From Rhodococcus aetherivorans (lineage in GTDB: Bacteria > Actinomycetota > Actinomycetes > Mycobacteriales > Mycobacteriaceae): a DNA stretch of 64,000 bases. Below, in pieces: positions 46,739 to 55,580 of the stretch. The translations under genes were made by a program, and so were the position numbers. Under the pieces are notes generated by a model. It was not told the DNA's origin, ran no database searches, and saw only the letters and a list, made by a program, of their open reading frames with translations. The DNA lies in NCBI RefSeq assembly GCF_011058165.1, contig NZ_JAALEG010000020.1:1-64000 (forward strand), written 5' to 3'. How positions within the stretch are numbered: position 1 is the first letter of the stretch; every line of letters starts with the position of its first letter.

Positions 46739-47415
46739 GCGACCAGCCTGCGGTAGTAGTCGATCGCCGGGCCGGGTGTGTCGTCGGCGACGACGCGCCC
46801 ACCGTCGACGACGAGCACCCGGTCGAAGCCGGTCAGCAGGTCCAGATGGTGGGTGACCACCACCAGTTGCTGTTCGAGGGCGGCGAAGGTCCGCGCGATC
46901 AGCCGGGCGTTGCGCAGATCCAGCAGCGTGGTGGGCTCGTCCGCCACCAGCACCTGCGGATCGGTGACCATGATCGCCGCGAGGGCCAGGAGCTGCTTCT
47001 GTCCGCCGGAGAGCAGGTGACTCGGGTGGTCGTGGTGCCCGGCCAGTCCGAAGTCGGCGAGCACCCGCCGTACCCGCTCCGCGCGCTCGGCCTTGCTCAG
47101 TCCGCTGCGGCGCAGGGAGAAGGCGACGTCTTCCGCGACCGTGGGCATCACGATCTGATGGTCGGGATCGGTGAAGACGAATCCCACGCGCCGGCGCACC
47201 TCGCGGGCCTTGCGGGCGGTGTCCAGGCCGTCCACCGTGACCGTGCCGGAGGTCGGGATCACCAGCCCGTTGATCATCCGGGCCAGGGTGGACTTGCCGC
47301 TGCCGTTGGCGCCGACGATCCCGACGCGGCGCTCGGTGAGGGTCACGTCGATGCCGTCGAGGACGGTGCGCTCACCGTAGGCGTGGCCCACCTGCCGGAA
47401 GCGGATCTCGCTCAT
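46735..47415 (-). CDS. bioM: ECF transporter ATPase (BioM)
   Basis: This 226-residue ABC ATPase of the CbiO/EcfA type has Walker A GANGSGKST, the signature LSGGQKQL, Walker B QVLVADEPTTLLD and the switch His in VVTHH. ATG 47415 gives MSEIRFRQVGHAYGERTVLDGID, the usual beginning; a longer open frame upstream is shadow. It powers biotin uptake with BioY and BioN. It starts 22 bases after the bioY stop. Confidence 0.93.
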   Translation of the reverse strand: MSEIRFRQVGHAYGERTVLDGIDVTLTERRVGIVGANGSGKSTLARMINGLVIPTSGTVTVDGLDTARKAREVRRRVGFVFTDPDHQIVMPTVAEDVAFSLRRSGLSKAERAERVRRVLADFGLAGHHDHPSHLLSGGQKQLLALAAIMVTDPQVLVADEPTTLLDLRNARLIARTFAALEQQLVVVTHHLDLLTGFDRVLVVDGGRVVADDTPGPAIDYYRRLVA

Positions 47416-47437
47416 GCGGTCGTGCCCGGCCCGGCGC

Positions 47438-48034
47438 TCAGCGCGCGGGGTCGGTGGCCGGGCGTGCCGGTGCGCTCGGGCTGAGCAGGGCCGGGTAGGC
47501 GCGGTGCACCTGGGCGGCGACGACCGCCGCGACGACGGCCTTGAGCAGGTCACCGGGCAGGAAGGTGGCGTTCGCGCTCAGCGCCGCCCACAGCGTGAGA
47601 TCGGTGCGTGCGAGCATGCCGGCGATACCGAAGACGTAGAGCACGACGATGCCACCGAGGACGTTGACGGCGATGCCCGGCAGCACCCGGTAGCGGGGCA
47701 GCATGCGCGCCGAGAGCCAGCCGATCACCGCGACGGCGGGAAGCCAGCCGAGCAGGAAGCCGACCGTCGGGCCGGCCAGCGCCGTGAGGGTCGTGCGTCC
47801 CCCGGCGAGCACCGGCAGCGCCAGGCCCAGCACGATCACCGTGGCCACCGACAGCACGCCCTTGCGGACGCCGAGCAGCGCCCCGGCGAGCATCACGCCC
47901 AGCGTCTGCAGCGTGATCGGCACGCCCGACGAGCCGACGGTGATCTGCCCGGGCAGACCCAGAGCGATGATCAGGGCGGCGAACACGGCGATCTGCGCCA
48001 GGTCGCGGGCGGGCGTGCGGCGGGTCGAGGACAC
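47438..48034 (-). CDS. bioY: Biotin transporter BioY (S-component)
   Basis: BioY (198 residues, about six transmembrane helices) binds biotin with high affinity. Family features include LGVMLAGALLGVRKGVLSVATVIVLGLALPVLAGG and the GPTVGFLLGW loop. GTG 48034 starts VSSTRRTPARDLAQIAVFAALIIALG; the open frame extends further upstream without similarity, and AGAAGG lies about eleven bases before the GTG. Biotin supply matters for the acyl-CoA carboxylases of lipid-rich actinobacteria. No biotin-repressor gene is adjacent. Confidence 0.93.
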   Translation of the reverse strand: MSSTRRTPARDLAQIAVFAALIIALGLPGQITVGSSGVPITLQTLGVMLAGALLGVRKGVLSVATVIVLGLALPVLAGGRTTLTALAGPTVGFLLGWLPAVAVIGWLSARMLPRYRVLPGIAVNVLGGIVVLYVFGIAGMLARTDLTLWAALSANATFLPGDLLKAVVAAVVAAQVHRAYPALLSPSAPARPATDPAR

Positions 48035-48251
48035 GATTCTCAGCCTTCTGACGAGGGGACCGAACCTGTCGAGGGTATGTCGCCGCGGCGTGCTCCTTCT
48101 CACCACCCCGCTCCGGGCCGGCCCCCGAACAGGGCCGCACCGGCCTCCGGGTAACCACCCATCTTTCCCTGATCTCTGCGTTGACCTGGTGTTTTTCCGA
48201 CCGTGGGGTGTCACGATCGACAACGAACGGCAACGACGCAAGGAGAAGACG

Positions 48252-48425
48252 ATGTTCTGGAAGATCGTGGGTGTGGTGGCGCTGGTGTGGATCGCCCTCG
48301 TGGTGGTCGGGGCGCTCGCGGAGCACCTGTTCGGGATTCTCGTGGTGAGCGCGCTGATCTTCGGCGGCTACATGCTGTACAAGGCCGTGGCCGGCAGCAA
48401 GGACGACCACATCACCCACGTGTGA
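48252..48425 (+). CDS. Small two-helix membrane protein (57 aa)
   Basis: I do not recognise a named family. The 57-residue protein has two transmembrane segments (IVGVVALVWIALVVVGALAEHLF and GILVVSALIFGGYMLYKAVAG) and a charged tail ending KDDHITHV. It has a strong ribosome-binding site (AGGAGAAG, 48241-48248) before ATG 48252 and high GC at third positions, so it is very likely real. Small proteins of this type are common in Rhodococcus and Mycobacterium. It converges on the lipid aminoacyltransferase gene 15 bases downstream. Confidence 0.8.
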   Translation: MFWKIVGVVALVWIALVVVGALAEHLFGILVVSALIFGGYMLYKAVAGSKDDHITHV

Positions 48426-48440
48426 TGTGGTCGCGGCGGC

Positions 48441-50942
48441 TCAGCGCCGCAGCAACTGTGCGAGCAGCCGGCGACCCTGCCCGAGCGACACGTCGGGCAG
48501 GTACGCATGACCGACGGCGATGCCGATCGTGGGCAGGGCCGCGGCGTCCGGGAACACCAGGTACATGGGCCGGTGCTGCGGCTGGAACTTCGCCTTGAAG
48601 GCGAGCAGCGACCGGAAGCCGTAGACCGGCTCGAGGGTGCGGCCCAGCAGGTCGAGCAGCGCGTCGAGCGCGCCGCGGTCGAGGGCGCCGCGGTCGAGGG
48701 CGCCGGCCGACGGGTCGGCGCCGGCGAGCGGCGCGCCGGACAGGCTGAGGAACTCGAGGCCCTGTTCCTGCGCGGACATGGCGGCCGAGGCGATGAGGAA
48801 CTCCATCGCGGGACGGAAGCCGTCGGAGCGGCGGCGCATGAAGTCGAGGGTCAGGCCGACCAGGGCGCCGTCCCGGTAGACCGGCATCCACGACGTCACG
48901 GCGTGCACGTGGTCGTCCGCGTCGATCGCCAGGAGCAGCCGCACCTCGGGGTCGCGCAGTTCCTCGAGCCCACCGAGGGTGAAGCCCATCTCGGGGAGGC
49001 CCTTGTCGGCGACCCATTCCTCGGAGATCTCGACGATCTGCTCCGTCATCGGCAACGGCGCCTCGGTGAACGTCGTCCACCGCGCCTCCACGCCGTCCTT
49101 GGCGGCGCGGTTGAGGGCGGTGCGGACGTCCTGGAACTTCTTGCCCTTGAACGCGAGGCCGGGAAGCGCGACGACCGTCTCCTCGGCCACCCGCAGACAG
49201 CTCCAGCCGTGGTCCCGGGCGATCGCGGCGGTGTCCTCCCCGACGGAGTAGAAGCACGGGGTCCAGCCGTTGCCGAGGCAGTACGCGGCGAACTCGTCGA
49301 TCGCGTTCTCCAGGCCGGCCGGATCACCCACCGGGTCGCCCGTGGTCAGGGCGACACCCGAGTGCACGCGGTAGGCCACGGCGTGCCGGCCGTCCTCGCC
49401 GAACCAGTAGTGGTTGCCGGGCCACGTCGTCATCCACGACAGCGAGGTGCCGCCGGGGGAGTGCAGCAGTGCACGCACCCGGTGTTCGTCGCCGGGATCG
49501 TGCCCGAGAGCGGGGACCAGGAAGCTCCGGACCATCAACAGGCAGAACGCGGCCCACACCAGCACCCCCACCCACTCGAACAGCAGCGTGGCGGCCGGGG
49601 TCAGCGGCAGTACCGGCGGCTCGAACAGCTGCAGATACACGGGTGGGACGAGACGTCGCGGCGCGTCGCGCACCAGCGTGGCGCCGCCGGGGTCGCGGTC
49701 GAAGCCGTCGGCGAGCAGCGCCCCCACCCCCACGTAGGTGACGAGCGCGGCACCCGCCGCGGCGGCGGTGCCCAGCCACACCCGCGGATACGTCCCGCGC
49801 GGGGCGCGCACCCCGAACAGCCGGCGGGTCATCAGCAGCAGCACGAGCACCGCGACGAGGGCCAGCAGCGGAGCGAGTTCCATGTACACCGAGCTGGTGC
49901 GGCGGGTGCCGTACAGCAGCGACCGGGTCTCCTCCTGCTCGGTGATCTGCACGACCGCGCTGACGGCGGCCACCGCGATCAGGGCGACGTGCCCCCACAC
50001 CGAGAGCAGCCACGCGGCGCGGCGGCCCCGGCGCAGTCCCTCCGCTCCCACGAGCAGCACCGCCGACGGCATCAGGTTCATCACCAGCGGTCCGATCCCG
50101 GACAGGCGCAGCGCCTGCCGCCCCTTGCGACACTCGTCGCGCAGGGCCGGGTCGGCGCAGATGTCGACCAGTTCCCGTGCGCTGTACGGGACCTGGTCGA
50201 ACAACTCCCGCAGCGCCGAGAGCGGCCCGATGGCGTGGGGGGAGAACGCCGCCAGGATCGGGCCGAGGACGCTGGCGGCGACCACCAGCGCCACGAGGGT
50301 GCGACGCTCCCGCACGGTGCCGCCGAGCGCCGGGCCCCGGGCCGCGCGGCCGAACAGCACGGGTCCGAGGAACAGGCCTGCCAGCGCCGCGCAGAGCCGC
50401 ACCACGTCCTGCAGGTGCCCCGCGAACAGGGCGCTCGTCACGAGGAACACCAGCACCAGGGTGCGGATGCGGCGCCGCCACAGCGTACCCATCGCCGCGG
50501 TGGCGGCGAGCAGGGTGCCGAGCACCCACGGCAGGGGATCCTCGGTCAGGTGCCCGTGCAGCTCGAAGCCCCACGAGTTCGGCACGGTCGACGCCAGCAG
50601 CGCCACCAGCAGGGCGAGCGCGGCACCCGCACCCTGCGAGAGCGCCGCGGCGAGTGCGAATCTGCGGCTGCCGAGGCGGTTCTCCACCGGCACCGCGACG
50701 GCGAGGATCGCCACGCTCGACAGGACGTACTCGCCCAGGCCGGACGCGAAGAGCCCGGACGTCCAGAGCACCCACGGATGCCCCTCGCCGAAGCTACGGG
50801 TGCCGAGGGAGACGTCGAGGGCCAGGTCGTGGGACGGCCCGCGCCACACGGACCCGGTGGCGATCGCGAGCACCCACATCGCCGCGAGCAGGGTCAGAGC
50901 GACGGGGGCCCGGCGCAGCGCCGCGCCGCTGCGCGCGATCAC
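48441..50942 (-). CDS. MprF-like phosphatidylglycerol aminoacyltransferase with N-terminal membrane domain
   Basis: This 833-residue protein has about ten to twelve transmembrane helices in its N-terminal two thirds and a cytosolic DUF2156 domain at the C-terminus (from about residue 520: LLHSPGGTSLSWMTTWPGNHYWFGEDGRHAVAYRV). DUF2156 is the tRNA-dependent aminoacyl-phosphatidylglycerol synthase domain of MprF/LysX. The first helices (SLGTRSFGEGHPWVLWTSGLFA, ENRLGSRRFALAAAL) look rhomboid-like but lack an obvious catalytic Ser. No lysyl-tRNA synthetase domain is fused, unlike LysX. GTG 50942 overlaps the esterase stop by four bases. The amino acid used is unknown. Confidence 0.82.
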   Translation of the reverse strand: MIARSGAALRRAPVALTLLAAMWVLAIATGSVWRGPSHDLALDVSLGTRSFGEGHPWVLWTSGLFASGLGEYVLSSVAILAVAVPVENRLGSRRFALAAALSQGAGAALALLVALLASTVPNSWGFELHGHLTEDPLPWVLGTLLAATAAMGTLWRRRIRTLVLVFLVTSALFAGHLQDVVRLCAALAGLFLGPVLFGRAARGPALGGTVRERRTLVALVVAASVLGPILAAFSPHAIGPLSALRELFDQVPYSARELVDICADPALRDECRKGRQALRLSGIGPLVMNLMPSAVLLVGAEGLRRGRRAAWLLSVWGHVALIAVAAVSAVVQITEQEETRSLLYGTRRTSSVYMELAPLLALVAVLVLLLMTRRLFGVRAPRGTYPRVWLGTAAAAGAALVTYVGVGALLADGFDRDPGGATLVRDAPRRLVPPVYLQLFEPPVLPLTPAATLLFEWVGVLVWAAFCLLMVRSFLVPALGHDPGDEHRVRALLHSPGGTSLSWMTTWPGNHYWFGEDGRHAVAYRVHSGVALTTGDPVGDPAGLENAIDEFAAYCLGNGWTPCFYSVGEDTAAIARDHGWSCLRVAEETVVALPGLAFKGKKFQDVRTALNRAAKDGVEARWTTFTEAPLPMTEQIVEISEEWVADKGLPEMGFTLGGLEELRDPEVRLLLAIDADDHVHAVTSWMPVYRDGALVGLTLDFMRRRSDGFRPAMEFLIASAAMSAQEQGLEFLSLSGAPLAGADPSAGALDRGALDRGALDALLDLLGRTLEPVYGFRSLLAFKAKFQPQHRPMYLVFPDAAALPTIGIAVGHAYLPDVSLGQGRRLLAQLLRR
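48663..48707. repeat. Three tandem 15-bp repeats inside the MprF-like gene
   Basis: Three near-identical 15-bp units (GTCGAGSGCGCCGSS-like on the plus strand) lie in frame within the DUF2156 domain and encode (G/R)GALD repeats (GALDRGALDRGALD). The last unit differs at one or two positions. The length could vary between strains by slippage without breaking the frame. Confidence 0.8.
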
Positions 50943-52273
50943 GGGGCGACGAGGCCGAGTCGGCGGCTGAGCCACGGCAGCTCCTTCTCGAGTCCGGCGG
51001 ACCACACCGCGAAGCTGTGCGCTCCCGGCAGTTCCGTGAGGTGGACGTCCATGCCGGCGGCCCGGGCCGCCGTCGTGAGCTGTTCGATTCCCGAACGGTA
51101 TTCGCTGTCGTCGAGGCCCACGACGAACGCCCCTGCCGAGCCGGGGTAGCGGTTGCGGGCCAGCAGGTCGGCAGGGTTGTTCCGCGCGAATGCCTCCGTG
51201 TCGCCGCCGAACACCTCGCGGATCGTGCGGTCCCGATCGCCGAGGGTCGGCTCGGCCTGGCCGGAGAAGTCGAGGAACGTGGGGTACACCTCGGGGCGGG
51301 CGGTCGCGAGCTGCAACGCGCACGTGCCTCCGTACGAGAGCCCGCCGATCGCCCAGCCCGCCGGATCGTCGTCGACCTGCAGGTGCTCGCGGACCCAGGC
51401 GGGCACGTCGAGCGCCAGGTAGGTCGCGGCGTTGCCGAGACGGGAATCGGCGCACAGCGGGTTGTCGAACTGGCCGCCGGTGCCGTCGGCGAGCACGACG
51501 ACCGGTGCCAGCCCCTCGTGCCCGGCCGCGAACGCGTCCATGATCTGCGGCAGCCGGCCCCCGATCAGCCAGTCGTCGGTGCTGCCGGGCTGGCCGGCGA
51601 GCAGCACCAGCACCGGGAGTTCGGGGCGCGGGTCGGCGAAGTAGGCGGGTGGCAGGTAGATCCGCGCGTCGCGGGCGCGGAATCCCGAGACTGCGCCGGG
51701 GATCGGGGTGGTCGTCACCGCGCCGGTCGCGGGCAGATCGGCCGGGGGCGACCAGGTCTCGGACAGCGGCCGCCGAGCGACCGTCGCCGTGGCCGGTGCC
51801 AGGGCCGCGTCGAGCGGCACGGTGCGGTAGTCGGTCATGCCGAGGGCGGAACGCACGGTGGGGTAGGCGTCGAACACCGCGTTGATCCGCCCCGCACCCG
51901 CCACCACCACCGCCAGTGCGGCGACGACGAGGCCGGCCGCGACGAGCGGACGCGCCCGGTCCCGGCGGCGGACGAGCCACCGGCCGGCCAGGAGCGCGAC
52001 GGCGAGGACGGCGACGGCGGTCCACGCGTACACATCCCGAGGCAACCGATCCGGGAACGGTCGCCACACCTGCTCGACGAGGACGGCGGCGAGCACCACC
52101 AGCACCAGGGTCAGCGCGACGGCCGTCGGAATCCCCGTCAGGAGCCAGCGGCGGTGCCGTCGCGCGGCCAGGGCGGCCAGGCCCGCGACGGTGAGGACGG
52201 TGAACACCACGGCCGCCGCCGTCGTCGTCAACCGCACGTCGAGCGCTGCTTCGACGAGCCCGGACCACGACAC
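50939..52273 (-). CDS. Membrane-anchored alpha/beta-hydrolase (esterase D/mycolyltransferase-like)
   Basis: This 444-residue protein has four N-terminal transmembrane helices (for example TTTAAAVVFTVLTVAGLAALAA and GIPTAVALTLVLVVLAAVLV). An extracytoplasmic esterase D-type hydrolase domain follows, with the nucleophile motif GGLSYGGTCAL and a late His in LPGAHSFAVW. This domain family includes the antigen 85 mycolyltransferases, so a cell-envelope lipid substrate is plausible but unproven. GTG 52273 lies seven bases after a minus-strand CATACT -10-like box. It overlaps the MprF-like gene by four bases and forms an operon with it. Confidence 0.82.
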   Translation of the reverse strand: MSWSGLVEAALDVRLTTTAAAVVFTVLTVAGLAALAARRHRRWLLTGIPTAVALTLVLVVLAAVLVEQVWRPFPDRLPRDVYAWTAVAVLAVALLAGRWLVRRRDRARPLVAAGLVVAALAVVVAGAGRINAVFDAYPTVRSALGMTDYRTVPLDAALAPATATVARRPLSETWSPPADLPATGAVTTTPIPGAVSGFRARDARIYLPPAYFADPRPELPVLVLLAGQPGSTDDWLIGGRLPQIMDAFAAGHEGLAPVVVLADGTGGQFDNPLCADSRLGNAATYLALDVPAWVREHLQVDDDPAGWAIGGLSYGGTCALQLATARPEVYPTFLDFSGQAEPTLGDRDRTIREVFGGDTEAFARNNPADLLARNRYPGSAGAFVVGLDDSEYRSGIEQLTTAARAAGMDVHLTELPGAHSFAVWSAGLEKELPWLSRRLGLVAP

Positions 52274-52330
52274 GCCGTCCAGTATGCGCGAGGCCCCCAC
52301 CCCCGCATCGTGATCGGCGATAGTGGACGA

Positions 52331-53050
52331 ATGGAACCGGTACCGGAGGACTGGCAGCGGGCGCTCGTGATCGCCGCGCACCCCGACGACATCGAGTACG
52401 GCGCGGCGTCCGCGGTGGCGCGGTGGACCCGACAGGGCAAGGAGGTGCGCTACGTCCTGGCGACCAGCGGCGAGGCCGGCATCGCGGGCCTGCCGCCGGC
52501 GGCGTGCGGGCCGCTGCGCGAGCAGGAGGAGCGGGCATCCGCCCGGGTCGTCGGGGTCGAGGTGGTCGAGTTCCTCGGGCATCCCGACGGCCGCCTGGTG
52601 GCGGGGCCGGACCTGCGCCGCGATCTTGCGGCGGCGATCCGGCGGCACCGACCCGAGATGGTGGTGACCGGCAACTTCGGGCTCACGTGGTTCCCCGGCG
52701 TCCTCAACAGCGCCGACCACCGTGCCCTGGGGCTGAGCGTGCTCGACGCGGTCACCGACGCGGCGAACGAGTGGATCTTCCCGGACCTGGCCGAGCAGGG
52801 TCTGCCGCCGTGGCCGGGGGTGCGGTGGGTGGCGGTGAGCACCACGTCTCCCACTCACGGAGTGGACGTCACCGACACCGTCGAGGACGGCGTCGCGTCC
52901 CTCGCCGAGCACCGCCGCTATCTCGAGGCACTCGCGCCCACCCCCGTGCTCGACCAGGCCCGGGCGCAGGTGGAGTCGGCCACGGCCGCTCTGCCCGGGT
53001 TCGCGGTGGAACGGGCCGCCGGGTTCGAGCTCTACACGTTCGGGGGCTGA
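52331..53050 (+). CDS. PIG-L family N-acetylglucosaminyl deacetylase-like protein
   Basis: This 239-residue LmbE/PIG-L zinc deacetylase-like protein shows IAAHPDDIEYG (zinc ligands His, Asp, Asp), VEFLGHPDGRL and the third ligand His in NSADHRALG. Relatives include MshB of mycothiol synthesis and deacetylases of lipid-linked sugars; this one is shorter than MshB, so it is more likely a general PIG-L protein. ATG 52331 lies six bases after a GATAGT -10-like box. Its 3' end overlaps the convergent diacylglycerol kinase gene by 19 bases. Confidence 0.87.
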   Translation: MEPVPEDWQRALVIAAHPDDIEYGAASAVARWTRQGKEVRYVLATSGEAGIAGLPPAACGPLREQEERASARVVGVEVVEFLGHPDGRLVAGPDLRRDLAAAIRRHRPEMVVTGNFGLTWFPGVLNSADHRALGLSVLDAVTDAANEWIFPDLAEQGLPPWPGVRWVAVSTTSPTHGVDVTDTVEDGVASLAEHRRYLEALAPTPVLDQARAQVESATAALPGFAVERAAGFELYTFGG

Positions 53051-53937
53051 CCGCCGGGTACGAGGACGACTCCGGCACCGGGCACGGCCTCGACGTCCAC
53101 GGGCAGCGGTCCGAGCGGTTCGCCGTCCGCGTAGGCGGAGATGCCGGGACACTCGAGCCGCACCCGCCGGGCGCGGTGCACGCTCACCTCGTCCAGGTCG
53201 ACGTGGGTGCCGCGGTAGACGGTGGGGAACAGGCGCAGCAGGCGGGTCCGGTTGGCAGAGGTCACGATCACGACGTCGAGGAGGCCGTCGTCGAGACGCG
53301 CGTCCGGCGCGATGCGCATGCCGCCCCCGTAGGTGGAGGCATTGCCCACGGCCACCATCGTCGCCGCCACGTCGAGGTCGTCGCCGTCCAGCGTGATGCG
53401 ATACGGCAGCAGGCGGAGATTCGCCAGTTCCGCGACCATCGCGACGTTGTAGCGCAGCCGGCCGCGCGGCCGGCGCATCCGGTTGGCGCGGTCGGTGACC
53501 AGGGAGTCGAATCCGCTGGCGAGCACGGTGCCGAACCAGTGGTCCGGCCGCCCGGGCGCCCGGACCCTTCCGAGGTCGATCGTCCGCGTGGCCCCGTCGG
53601 CGATCACGTCGGCCGCCGCCACCGGATCCGACGGCACGTGCAGGACGCGGGCGAGGTCGTTGCCGGTCCCGGCCGGGACGATGCCGAGCGGAATCCCGGT
53701 CTGCGCGAGCGCCTGCCAGGCGAGCCAGACGAGCCCGTCCCCGCCGACCGCGACGAGTGCCCCGGTTCCCTCGGCGACGGCGTGGCGCACCAGTTCGAGG
53801 GAGTGTTGCGGGGTGTCGCCGGCGATCTCGGTGACGCGCAGGCCCCGTTCGCGCAGCCGGGCCGTGGCGGACCTCGTCGCGCGCGCGGTGTGCGGGCCCG
53901 CGGCCGGGTTCGTCAGGACGGTGACGGATTCGATCAC
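53032..53937 (-). CDS. Diacylglycerol kinase (DagK/YegS family, Rv2252-like)
   Basis: This 301-residue lipid kinase has the DAGK catalytic motifs TNPAAG near the N-terminus, AVGGDGLVWLAWQ (GGDG) and GIVPAGTGNDLAR. It should phosphorylate diacylglycerol to phosphatidic acid. In M. tuberculosis, Rv2252 lies beside a flavoprotein (Rv2251), a TetR (Rv2250c) and glpD1 (Rv2249c), exactly the arrangement seen here, and has been tied to PIM synthesis. GTG 53937 overlaps the flavoprotein stop; a much longer open frame upstream is shadow. Confidence 0.9.
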   Translation of the reverse strand: MIESVTVLTNPAAGPHTARATRSATARLRERGLRVTEIAGDTPQHSLELVRHAVAEGTGALVAVGGDGLVWLAWQALAQTGIPLGIVPAGTGNDLARVLHVPSDPVAAADVIADGATRTIDLGRVRAPGRPDHWFGTVLASGFDSLVTDRANRMRRPRGRLRYNVAMVAELANLRLLPYRITLDGDDLDVAATMVAVGNASTYGGGMRIAPDARLDDGLLDVVIVTSANRTRLLRLFPTVYRGTHVDLDEVSVHRARRVRLECPGISAYADGEPLGPLPVDVEAVPGAGVVLVPGGQPPNV

Positions 53938-55556
53938 GGCAGCAGCTTTCCAGGGTTGAGGATGCCGAGCGGGTCGAGTGCGTCCTTGACCGCGCGGAGC
54001 AGGCCGGTGCCCAGAGTCCCGATCTCGTCGGCCATCCACGGCCGATGGTCGCGCCCGACCGCGTGGTGGTGGGTGACGGTGCCGCCGGCTGTCATGATCG
54101 CGTCCGTGGCGGCGCGCTTGGCCGCCGACCACTGCGTGAGGGGATCGTCCGTCTGCGCGCACACGACGGTGAAGTACAGGGACGCGCCGGTGGGGTAGGT
54201 GTGCGAGATGTGGCACAGCACCAGTGGCGGGGTGCCCTGGTCCTGCAGGGAGGCGGTGAGCGCATCGGTCACCGCCGTCCGCAGCCGCGCCAGATTGCTC
54301 CACGTGGTGGCGGTTTCGAGGGTCTCGGCGAGTGCCCCGACCCGCAGCAGGGCGTCGCGCAGGTGCGGCGCGTCGAACCGTCCCTGCTCCCAGGCGCGGG
54401 CCGGCTCTTCTCCGAGGTCGGTGCCGCCCAGGGTCGAGAGCAGGGCGTCGACCTCCGCGGCGCGGGCTCGTACGTGTTCGGCGGTGCCCTCGACGGTGGT
54501 CACGGCCAGGCATCCGGTGGGGGCGGTCGCACCGATGTGTTCGTGCAACGCGAGGTTCGTCGCGGTCTCGGTCTCGTCCGACAGGCGCAGCACGGTGGGG
54601 ACGGCGCCGGTCTGCACGAGGGTGCGCAGGGCGTCCGCACCCGTGGCGAAGTCGGGAAACGACCAGGCGCGGTGGGCGGTCGCGGCGGGGATCGGGTGGA
54701 TTCGCACGCCGACCTCGGTGACGATGCCGAACAGGCCCTCGGACCCGAGGAACAGTTGCCGCAGGTCCGGGCCCGCGGCCGAGGCCGGGGCGCGGCCCGC
54801 CCGGACGGTACCGCGCGGGGTGGCGACGACGAGGTGCTCGACCATCTCGTCGAACCGGCCGTGGCCCGCGGAGGCCTGGCCGGAGGATCGGGTGACGGCG
54901 AACCCGCCCACGGTCGCGTGGCGGAAGCTCTGCGGGAAGTGCCCGAGCGAGAAGCCGTGGGCACCGAGCAGCTCCTCGGCCTGCGGTCCGGTCGCGCCGG
55001 CCTGCAGCGTCGCCAGACCGGAGACCGGATCGAGATCGGTGAGCGCGTTCATCCGTTGCAGGTCCACTGCGACGACGGCCTCGAAGCCGTCGCGCACCGG
55101 ATCCAGCCCGCCGACGACGCTGGTGCCGCCGCCGAACGGCACGACGGCGATCCCCTCGCCCGTGCAGTAGTCGAGTACGGCGAGCACCTCGTCGTGGCTG
55201 CCGGGCCGCAGCACCGCGTCGGGACCGTCCTGCGGGCCGGGGTTCTGTCGCCGCAGCAGGTCGAGGGTGCTCTTGCCGCCGGCGTGACGGAGCCGGGCCG
55301 CGTCGTCGTCGGCGACGTGTTCCGGACCGACGATGCGCCGCAGGCCCTGGTGGTGCCGGGTGTCCAGCCGGGACGGGGTGAGCCGCACGGCGGTCTCGGG
55401 CAGCGAACGGGCGCGCTCGGTGTCCACGCCGAGAGCCTGTCGAAGCAGTGTGCGGACGCCCTCGCCGAGTTCCTTCCGGCGGTCCGCCGTGCCCCACGCG
55501 TCCCACTCCATCTCGGCTGCGGCGGTGGGGTGTTGCGGTGTGAACCTCACAGTCAT
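53934..55556 (-). CDS. FAD-binding oxidase, alkyldihydroxyacetonephosphate synthase-like
   Basis: This 540-residue VAO-type flavoprotein is most like alkyl-DHAP synthase (AGPS) and mycobacterial Rv2251. The PP-loop FAD motif is VVPFGGGTSVVGGL. The FAD domain continues with FPQSFRHATVGGFAVTRSSGQASAGHGRFDEMVEHLVVATP, and the C-terminal half has the substrate-domain HISHTYPTGASLYFTV and HHHAVGRDHRPWM, where AGPS places its catalytic His pair. It could make an ether bond or oxidise a related glycerol-lipid substrate. The gene is divergent from tetR with only 20 bp between starts, and it overlaps the kinase gene by four bases. Confidence 0.85.
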   Translation of the reverse strand: MTVRFTPQHPTAAAEMEWDAWGTADRRKELGEGVRTLLRQALGVDTERARSLPETAVRLTPSRLDTRHHQGLRRIVGPEHVADDDAARLRHAGGKSTLDLLRRQNPGPQDGPDAVLRPGSHDEVLAVLDYCTGEGIAVVPFGGGTSVVGGLDPVRDGFEAVVAVDLQRMNALTDLDPVSGLATLQAGATGPQAEELLGAHGFSLGHFPQSFRHATVGGFAVTRSSGQASAGHGRFDEMVEHLVVATPRGTVRAGRAPASAAGPDLRQLFLGSEGLFGIVTEVGVRIHPIPAATAHRAWSFPDFATGADALRTLVQTGAVPTVLRLSDETETATNLALHEHIGATAPTGCLAVTTVEGTAEHVRARAAEVDALLSTLGGTDLGEEPARAWEQGRFDAPHLRDALLRVGALAETLETATTWSNLARLRTAVTDALTASLQDQGTPPLVLCHISHTYPTGASLYFTVVCAQTDDPLTQWSAAKRAATDAIMTAGGTVTHHHAVGRDHRPWMADEIGTLGTGLLRAVKDALDPLGILNPGKLLP

Positions 55557-55561
55557 GCGTT

Positions 55562-55580
55562 ACAGTGTTACATACAATGT
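55562..55580. promoter_or_regulatory. TetR operator-like site between flavoprotein and tetR genes
   Basis: In the 20-bp divergent gap and its edges, ACAGTGT (55562-55568) and ACAATGT (55574-55580) form two ACANTGT palindromic half-sites 12 bp apart. CGTTAC (55558-55563) and GTAACG (55587-55592) flank them as an outer inverted repeat. The AT-rich site covers both start regions, so the linked TetR probably controls both transcripts. Confidence 0.55.

Noticed and set aside
48507-51149. Plus-strand open frame of about 880 codons opposite the MprF-like gene
   Set aside because: It is an antisense shadow rich in Gln, His, Arg and Gly; the minus-strand protein has clear membrane and DUF2156 features.
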